Source of the DNA: an uncultured Verrucomicrobiales bacterium
GTDB taxonomy: Bacteria > Verrucomicrobiota > Verrucomicrobiia > Verrucomicrobiales > Akkermansiaceae
NCBI GenBank assembly: GCA_937916505.1
Contig: CALFSW010000418.1
Span: forward strand, 1 to 43,504
Length of the DNA stretch: 43,504 nt
Reading direction: 5' to 3'
In this document: piece after piece, positions 38,661-43,504 of the stretch
Layout of the letters: each line of letters opens with the position of its first letter
Position numbering within the stretch: the first letter of the stretch is position 1
Made by a program: the position numbers and the translations under genes
The notes under the pieces: model-generated
What the model was told of the DNA's origin: nothing
Databases searched by the model: none
The model's input: only the letters and a program-made list of their open reading frames with translations

Positions 38661-41650
38661 TCTTTAGTGATGACTTCGTCGAGGTTGAGGAGAACGTTGG
38701 CGAGAGTGGTATGGGCGGCGAGTTGAATGGGATCGAGATCTTTGGGGACGGGGGAGGTGCCGATGGTGGTGAGGGATTTGGCGGAGGCGGGGTTGGCTTT
38801 GAAGTTGGCGAGGTATTCCGCGAGAGCTCCGGTGAGGATTTCTTTTTCGTCGGGTCGCGGGTCTCGTTGGGTGACGAGCTTGAAAGCGTGGGTGATGGGG
38901 TCGTCGGGGTTCTCACGGAGGACGCGCTCGGCGAGCTTGCGGGCGGACTCGACGAAGGCTGTTTCGTTGAGAAGGGTGAGGGCTTGAAGAGGAGTGTTGG
39001 TGCGCTTGGTTCCGACCCAGCAGGCTTCGCGGTCGGCGGCATCGAGGATGGCCATGGAGGGTGGATTGACGGTGCGCTTCCAGATGGTGTAGAGGCTGCG
39101 TCGGAAGAGATCTTGGCCCTGGGATTGTTTGTATTTGGTGCCCATCGACATCTCGATCCAGAGGTTTTTGGGCTGGTAGGGGCTCACGGAGGGTCCGCCG
39201 GTTTTTTCGACGAGGAGCTTACTGAGGAAAAGGGCCTGGTCACGGATGACGTGGGCGGGGAGGCGTTGGCGGGGGCCGCGGGCGAGGAGGCGGTTGTGAG
39301 GATCGATTTCGAGGAGCTTCGGAGTGAGGTGGGATTGCTGGCGGTAGGTGGCGCTGGTGACGATGAGTTTTTGGAGGTGTTTGACGTCCCATCCGGAGCG
39401 GATGAATTCGGTGGCGAGCCAGTCGAGGAGGGCGGGGTGGGATGGCTTCTCACCTTGGACGCCGAAGTCTTCCGAGGTTTTGACGAGGCCGGTCCCGAAG
39501 TATTTTTGCCAGTAGCGGTTGACGGTGACCCGGGCGGTGAGTGGGTTGTCCGGTGAGACGAGCCAGCGGGCGAGGCCGAGGCGGTTGCGGGGGAGGTCTT
39601 TGGAAAGAGGGGGAAGGATGGAGGGGACGTCGCGGGTGACCTTTTCGCCGAGATCATGGTAGACGCCGCGGTTGCGGATGAAGGTTTCCTTTTCGGTCGG
39701 ATTTTCCTGCATGACCATGGTGGTGGGCAGGGTGCGGATGAACTCGTCGCGCTTGGCTTCGGCGGTGAGGAGCTTTTGATAGGCTTTTTTTGCGGGGCCT
39801 TGTTCGAGGAAGGTGGTTTGGAGCTGGGCTTTAGAGTCTCCCGAGAGGGAATGAATTTCGCGGGATTTGAGGGGGCGGCTGTAAACGCGGATGTCGCGGA
39901 GATCTCCCTGGAAGTAGTCCTTGGGGTAACCGCCGAGGAGGAGCGGTGCGGTTTTTTTGGCGGAGCCGGTGTTGCTGTTGGTGTTGTGGAGGACCTTCAG
40001 AGGGGCCTCTTTTCCGTTGATGAAAATGTGCTGGTTGGTGGCTCGGAGCTGGCCGTGGAAGGTCAGGGTGAGATGCGTCCATTCGTTGGCGACCAGCTTT
40101 TGGGTGGTCTCGACCTGGGCGACTCCGGCGATCCAGCGGGTGATGATGGAGTAGCGGAGGTATCCGTCGCGGAGTGAGAGACTGAAGCCGGTGGCGAGGG
40201 CGTTGTTGCCGGACTGGCGGGAGATGATGGTGCCGGAGTTGAGGTTGGTTGGTTTGACCCAGAGGGAAACGGAAAAGCGGGAAAGGGGAGAAAAGACTTC
40301 GAAGCGGCCCGGGGCGTTTTTCTTTTCGGTGAGTGGGGAGTTGGGGATGTTGAGGGACTTGGCGCCATCGAAGTTGAGGACTTCGGGCGGATGTTGGTAG
40401 TTGAGTCCCTGGACGACGAGCGGGGTGGTTTCGCTGACGGTGAGTTGTTCTTTCCACCCTGCTTTCTGGAGAGATTTGATGGCGTCGTCCGCAGCGGTGA
40501 CGGCTGCTTCGAGGGCCGCGAGTTGGGTTTGCTGGGTTTTGGTGGGAGCGGTGAGATAGGGCTCGGAATTGCCCGCTTTTATGGCGCGGCCGAATTCGGG
40601 GATGTTGTTAAAGAAGGCGAGCATCTCGTAGTAGTTCTTCTGCGAGATGGGATCGTATTTGTGATCGTGGCAGCGGGCGCAACCCATGGTGAGGCCAAGC
40701 CAAACGGTGCTGGTGGTGTCGGTACGGTCGACGGCGTTCTCGAGGAGGAATTCTTCCACAACGAGTCCGGCCTCGGAGTTGTAGCGATGGTTGCGGTTGA
40801 AGCCGGTCGCGATCTTTTGATCGAGGGTTGCGTTGGGGAGGAGGTCACCGGCGAGTTGTTCAATGGTGAATTCGTTGAAGGGTTTGTTGGAATTGTAAGC
40901 TTCAATGACCCAGTCGCGCCACCGCCACATGGAGCGGGGACCATCAAATTGGTAGCCGTCGGTGTCGGCGAAGCGGGCGGCTTCGAGCCAGGGGAGGGCC
41001 ATCGTTTCTCCGTAGCGGGGAGAGGCGAGGAGTCGGTCGACGGCGCGTTCAAAGGCGTCGGGATTTTTGTCGGCGAGGAAGGCGGTAACTTCTTCAAGAG
41101 TGGAAGGGAGGCCGGTGAGGTCGAGGGTGACTCGGCGGAGGATTTTTTCGCGGGAGGCAGCGGGGGAAGGGGAGAGATCTTTTTGGTCGAGGGTGTGGAG
41201 GATGAAGCGATCGACAGAGTTCTTTGGCCAAGCAGGGTCGGAAACGGCGGGGAGTTTAGGCCTTTCTGGTTTGACGAAGGCCCAGTGCTTTTCCCACTTG
41301 GCTCCCTGCTTAACCCAATCATTCAGAGTTTGTCTTTCAGCAGCTGTGAGTTGGTGCCGGGAATCGGGCGGAGGCATGATCTCGTCCGGGTCGCTATGGA
41401 GGATGCGGACAATGAGTTCGCTTTCGCCCGGATCCCCGGGAACGATGGCGGGGAAGCCATCACGCGGGGCCTTGGCATTCTCTTCCTGATCGAGCCGGAG
41501 TTTTGCTTCGCGGGTCTCGGAGTCGGGCCCGTGGCAGGCAAAGCAGGCGTCAGAGAGGATGGGGAGGACGTCGCGATTAAAGCTGATCTCACCGGATGCT
41601 GCGGTGAGGCAGATTGGGAGAAGGAAAAAGAGGCGGAAGGTGAAGGGCAT
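38657..41650 (-). CDS. PSCyt1/DUF1549/LamG/DUF1553 protein
   Basis: 997 residues, secreted (signal peptide 1-20). Order: cytochrome c-like PSCyt1 domain with CFACH at 36-40 and a later PGESELIVRILHSDPDEIMPP; DUF1549 with PWLEAARFADTDGYQFDGPR and the second haem-type motif CARCHDHKYDPIS; a LamG/concanavalin-like insert (about 455-600, SVSLWVKPTNLNSGTI, WTHLTLTFHG); DUF1553 with VNRYWQKYFGTGLVKTSEDF, SHPALLDWLA and VIRDQALFLSKLL. These large proteins are characteristic of Planctomycetes and Verrucomicrobia and are linked to sulfated polysaccharide use; the reaction is unknown. Downstream of adenosine deaminase by 34 bases, same strand. Its DUF1501 partner lies beyond the four-helix-bundle insertion. 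Confidence 0.94.
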   Translation of the reverse strand: MPFTFRLFFLLPICLTAASGEISFNRDVLPILSDACFACHGPDSETREAKLRLDQEENAKAPRDGFPAIVPGDPGESELIVRILHSDPDEIMPPPDSRHQLTAAERQTLNDWVKQGAKWEKHWAFVKPERPKLPAVSDPAWPKNSVDRFILHTLDQKDLSPSPAASREKILRRVTLDLTGLPSTLEEVTAFLADKNPDAFERAVDRLLASPRYGETMALPWLEAARFADTDGYQFDGPRSMWRWRDWVIEAYNSNKPFNEFTIEQLAGDLLPNATLDQKIATGFNRNHRYNSEAGLVVEEFLLENAVDRTDTTSTVWLGLTMGCARCHDHKYDPISQKNYYEMLAFFNNIPEFGRAIKAGNSEPYLTAPTKTQQTQLAALEAAVTAADDAIKSLQKAGWKEQLTVSETTPLVVQGLNYQHPPEVLNFDGAKSLNIPNSPLTEKKNAPGRFEVFSPLSRFSVSLWVKPTNLNSGTIISRQSGNNALATGFSLSLRDGYLRYSIITRWIAGVAQVETTQKLVANEWTHLTLTFHGQLRATNQHIFINGKEAPLKVLHNTNSNTGSAKKTAPLLLGGYPKDYFQGDLRDIRVYSRPLKSREIHSLSGDSKAQLQTTFLEQGPAKKAYQKLLTAEAKRDEFIRTLPTTMVMQENPTEKETFIRNRGVYHDLGEKVTRDVPSILPPLSKDLPRNRLGLARWLVSPDNPLTARVTVNRYWQKYFGTGLVKTSEDFGVQGEKPSHPALLDWLATEFIRSGWDVKHLQKLIVTSATYRQQSHLTPKLLEIDPHNRLLARGPRQRLPAHVIRDQALFLSKLLVEKTGGPSVSPYQPKNLWIEMSMGTKYKQSQGQDLFRRSLYTIWKRTVNPPSMAILDAADREACWVGTKRTNTPLQALTLLNETAFVESARKLAERVLRENPDDPITHAFKLVTQRDPRPDEKEILTGALAEYLANFKANPASAKSLTTIGTSPVPKDLDPIQLAAHTTLANVLLNLDEVITKE

Positions 41651-41684
41651 CGAATAGGGACGTGGACTGCTTTTCTACGGAAGA

Positions 41685-42746
41685 TCAGCGGGAAAGCTCG
41701 CGGAATAGGGGGATTATTATCTGATCGATGAGTTGGACGCGATCACGATGGTGGGCAAAGCTGATTTTTGCGGCGTTGAGGGTCATTTTTTCGAGGTCAT
41801 GGAGGGTGAGGTCGAAAACTTCAGTTGCGATGGCGAGCTCCTTGGACATCTCGGTGTCGCTCATAAGTCGGTCGTCGGTGTTGAGAAAAACCCGGAAGCC
41901 GGCTTTTAGGAAAAGAGGATAGGGGTGGGATTTGAAATCCTTACAGGTACCGGTGTGGACATCGCTGGAGAGGCACATTTCGAGCGGGATGCGATGGTCG
42001 AGGACGAAACGGGCGAGTGTTCCGAGTTTGAGGGAGCCATCGGAGTTGATGGTAATGTCATCGAGAGGGCGGGTGCCGTGGCCGAGGCGATGAGCTCCGC
42101 AGTATTGCAAAGCCTGCCAGATCGAGTCCATGCCATCTGCCTCGCCGGCGTGAATGATGATATTGAAGTTCGAGCGCTGGATCGCTTGAAAGGCATCGAG
42201 GTGTTGCTTGGGAGGAAAGCCGTCCTCACCGCCGGCGAGGTCGAAACCCACTACGCCTTGGTCGCGCCAGCGAATGGCGGGTTTGGCGGCGTCGAGCGAA
42301 TCGGTGCGGTCGCGCATGGCACAGATGATGAGGCCCCATGTAGCCCCGAATTGGCGGGCGGCATTTTCGAGACCCGCGATGACAGCTCTGACCACTTCAT
42401 CCTGGGTGAGGCCACGGGAGGTATGGAAGACGGGGGCGAAGCGAACTTCGGCATGGATGACTCCATCAAGCGACATGTCCTCCAGAGATTCAAAGGCGAC
42501 TCTTTCGAGCCCCTCGCGGGTCTGCATGACGGCGATGGTGTGCGAGAATCCTTCGAGATACTCGGTGAGATTGCCGCGCTGCGCTCCACGATGAAACCAT
42601 TGGGCTAGTTCAGTGGGGTCGGAAGTCGGGAGAACTGCGGACTTTAGCTCTCGGGCCAGTTCGACCACGGTCGCGGGTCGGACCCCGCCGTTGAGGTGCT
42701 CGTGGAGGAGAATCTTGGGGAGTTTCTTAAAGTCAGGGAGGGCTAT
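41685..42746 (-). CDS. Adenosine deaminase family protein, apparent ATA start
   Basis: Converts (deoxy)adenosine to (deoxy)inosine in the cytoplasm; Zn-dependent amidohydrolase fold. From ATA at 42746 the product starts MALPDFKKLPKILLHEHLNG, giving the HxH metal site (H15, H17); no ATG, GTG or TTG exists between the upstream in-frame TAG and this site. The first standard start is GTG at 42668, but it drops the metal ligands, so the gene extends further. Other residues: IHAGEADG (His, Glu), LGHGTR, EMCLSSDVHTG and LNTDDRLMSD (Asp ligands). About 353 residues, family length. A TAGAGT hexamer ends six bases before the ATA, the same geometry as other likely leaderless genes here, which hints that an ancestral ATG became ATA. 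Could be weakly translated, decayed, or a base error. Confidence 0.82.
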   Translation of the reverse strand: MALPDFKKLPKILLHEHLNGGVRPATVVELARELKSAVLPTSDPTELAQWFHRGAQRGNLTEYLEGFSHTIAVMQTREGLERVAFESLEDMSLDGVIHAEVRFAPVFHTSRGLTQDEVVRAVIAGLENAARQFGATWGLIICAMRDRTDSLDAAKPAIRWRDQGVVGFDLAGGEDGFPPKQHLDAFQAIQRSNFNIIIHAGEADGMDSIWQALQYCGAHRLGHGTRPLDDITINSDGSLKLGTLARFVLDHRIPLEMCLSSDVHTGTCKDFKSHPYPLFLKAGFRVFLNTDDRLMSDTEMSKELAIATEVFDLTLHDLEKMTLNAAKISFAHHRDRVQLIDQIIIPLFRELSR

Positions 42747-42814
42747 GACTTTACTCTAGCACGACAAAGGTGGCTCTTGAACCGCAGACGAATTTTAATG
42801 GCCTTTCCGGAGGT

Positions 42815-43120
42815 TCACTCCTGACGATCTAAATGTGTCTTAATCCATCCTGGCTCTCGGCGGCAATCAATAATCGCTACAATCAAGACCGTCTCATCTG
42901 AGAATTGGTAGAAAATGGCGTAGGGGAATCGGCGGCTCAACACTCGATGGAGATCGCGATAGGGCTGACGGTGGATTCCTGAAGTGATCTTGAGGCCGTC
43001 AATGTCGGCGCTGATTTGTGAGGCGAAATAATTCCCAAGTCCGTCCTCCTGTTTTTCGTAAAAGGAATGTCCATTCTTCAGATCAGCGAGCGCATCGCTG
43101 GAGATTTTGATAGGGATCAG
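42815..43120 (-). CDS. RelE/ParE family toxin, CTG start
   Basis: 101 residues. Toxin of a type II module, likely an mRNA interferase or gyrase inhibitor. The sequence includes IKISSDALADLKNGHSFYEK, GLGNYFASQISADIDGL, SGIHRQPYRDLHRVLSRRFP, and YAIFYQFSDETVLIVAIIDC followed by RR, close to the standard ParE-like pattern. No ATG, GTG or TTG occurs in frame before this region; the only near-cognate start is CTG at 43120, overlapping the antitoxin stop as CTGA and preceded by GGGGAGG. Translation is therefore probably coupled to the antitoxin and kept low. The same strand carries the antitoxin upstream. Confidence 0.8.
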   Translation of the reverse strand: MIPIKISSDALADLKNGHSFYEKQEDGLGNYFASQISADIDGLKITSGIHRQPYRDLHRVLSRRFPYAIFYQFSDETVLIVAIIDCRREPGWIKTHLDRQE

Positions 43121-43326
43121 GCCTCCCCGATGGTGGGTTTGACGTCATCCCACTCGAGGATTTCGGCTGCCCCAGATTCGATACGGGCAAGTCTGTGATC
43201 GAGGAGGTCGCGATCAGCCTCGGTGAGAGGAATATCTTCGATCTTGTCGCTGAGATCTTCCCAGAGGGCTTCGAGGATCTGGAATTTTTCCCGGACGGGA
43301 AGTTTTGTGATTTCAGCAACACTCAT
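43117..43326 (-). CDS. Addiction-module antitoxin (unstable antitoxin family)
   Basis: 69 residues. MSVAEITKLPVREKFQILEA then LWEDLSDKIEDIPLTEADRDLL and ARIESGAAEILEWDDVKPT match the addiction module antitoxins encoded upstream of RelE/ParE toxins. It neutralises the toxin and probably represses the pair. Its stop overlaps the toxin start. A TATGTT hexamer (complement of 43333-43338) ends six bases before the ATG, again leaderless geometry. No upstream operator is obvious. Confidence 0.85.
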   Translation of the reverse strand: MSVAEITKLPVREKFQILEALWEDLSDKIEDIPLTEADRDLLDHRLARIESGAAEILEWDDVKPTIGEA

Positions 43327-43417
43327 GGGTGAAACATACGTTGTAGGGCGAGTGAACTCCAGCGAAGATTTTGGAGGTTAAACGGTGTATAAACCTGCCC
43401 GTTCTGGTAACCTTGGT

Positions 43418-43504
43418 TCAATTTAATACTGCGTTCTCCGTGGCACCTCCCGATCGACTGAGCGCGTCCTTGAGGGTAGAGCCTTTTGGGAGATCGAGAA
43501 TCTG
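43418..43504 (-). CDS. Partial frame at the window edge, C-terminus of an unidentified protein
   Basis: 28 residues end at a TGA (43418-43420): QILDLPKGSTLKDALSRSGG then ATENAVLN. The composition is protein-like, and it may be the end of a small regulator or antitoxin, but nothing allows a family call and the start lies outside the window. Confidence 0.3.
   Translation of the reverse strand, partial: QILDLPKGSTLKDALSRSGGATENAVLN

Noticed and set aside
40391-41731. 446-residue plus-strand frame over the DUF1549 gene
   Set aside because: Antisense; Gly/Glu/Val-rich filler without motifs.

Overview
The window looks like chromosomal DNA of a free-living Verrucomicrobiota bacterium (probably Verrucomicrobiales). 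The evidence is the gene repertoire: a sulfatase with a proline-less CNSSR maturation motif, a DUF1080 protein, a PSCyt1/DUF1549/DUF1553 plus DUF1501 pair, a PEP-CTERM protein, a PQQ-type propeller, and two S23/IVS-type four-helix-bundle proteins. Genes are dense on both strands. I see no rRNA, tRNA, CRISPR array or transposase. Few starts have a good Shine-Dalgarno, and several first genes have a -10-like hexamer only six bases upstream of the start codon, which suggests leaderless transcription.

Layout. 1-521: no convincing gene; a G-rich stretch and one copy of a heptanucleotide-period repeat. 522-3589: a sulfatase operon (minus) divergent from a cysteine desulfurase (plus). 3690-6926 (minus): two secreted proteins carrying three copies of one unrecognised domain; one ends in a PEP-CTERM anchor, the other has two copies around a calcium-binding thrombospondin-3-like array. 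7140-11743: a carbamoylation module made of an SxtK-like DUF5989 protein, a NodU/TobZ-type carbamoyltransferase and an SxtJ-like membrane protein, with a convergent membrane-anchored SGNH hydrolase/TPR protein. 11872-16254: a DUF1080 protein, then a membrane-anchored coiled-coil protein with an ABC ATPase and permease. 16251-22367: four-helix-bundle protein, ROK sugar kinase, PhyH dioxygenase, alaS, a methyltransferase and an RRM protein.

22628-27344: a fused MbnP plus di-haem peroxidase (MbnH/MauG-like), then ileS and a small membrane ORF. 27364-29403: a vanadium-dependent haloperoxidase. 29586-34567: recQ followed six bases later by a TOTE-type primase/SF2 helicase carrying a C-terminal DUF559 nuclease-like domain, a plausible DNA-conflict or repair unit. 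34738-36559: PQQ propeller and MOSC protein, then a broken uracil-DNA glycosylase gene. 36736-42746 (minus): adenosine deaminase whose best start is ATA, the PSCyt1/DUF1549/DUF1553 protein, a four-helix-bundle cassette flanked by inverted heptad repeats, and DUF1501. 42815-43326 (minus): a RelE/ParE toxin-antitoxin pair whose toxin appears to start at CTG. The window ends inside another minus-strand frame.

Most notable are the repeat-flanked four-helix-bundle cassette inside a DUF1549/DUF1501 operon, the recQ-TOTE-DUF559 pair, the MbnP-MbnH fusion, the triplicated secreted domain, the SxtIJK-like module, and a recurring TANNNT-six-bases-start arrangement.
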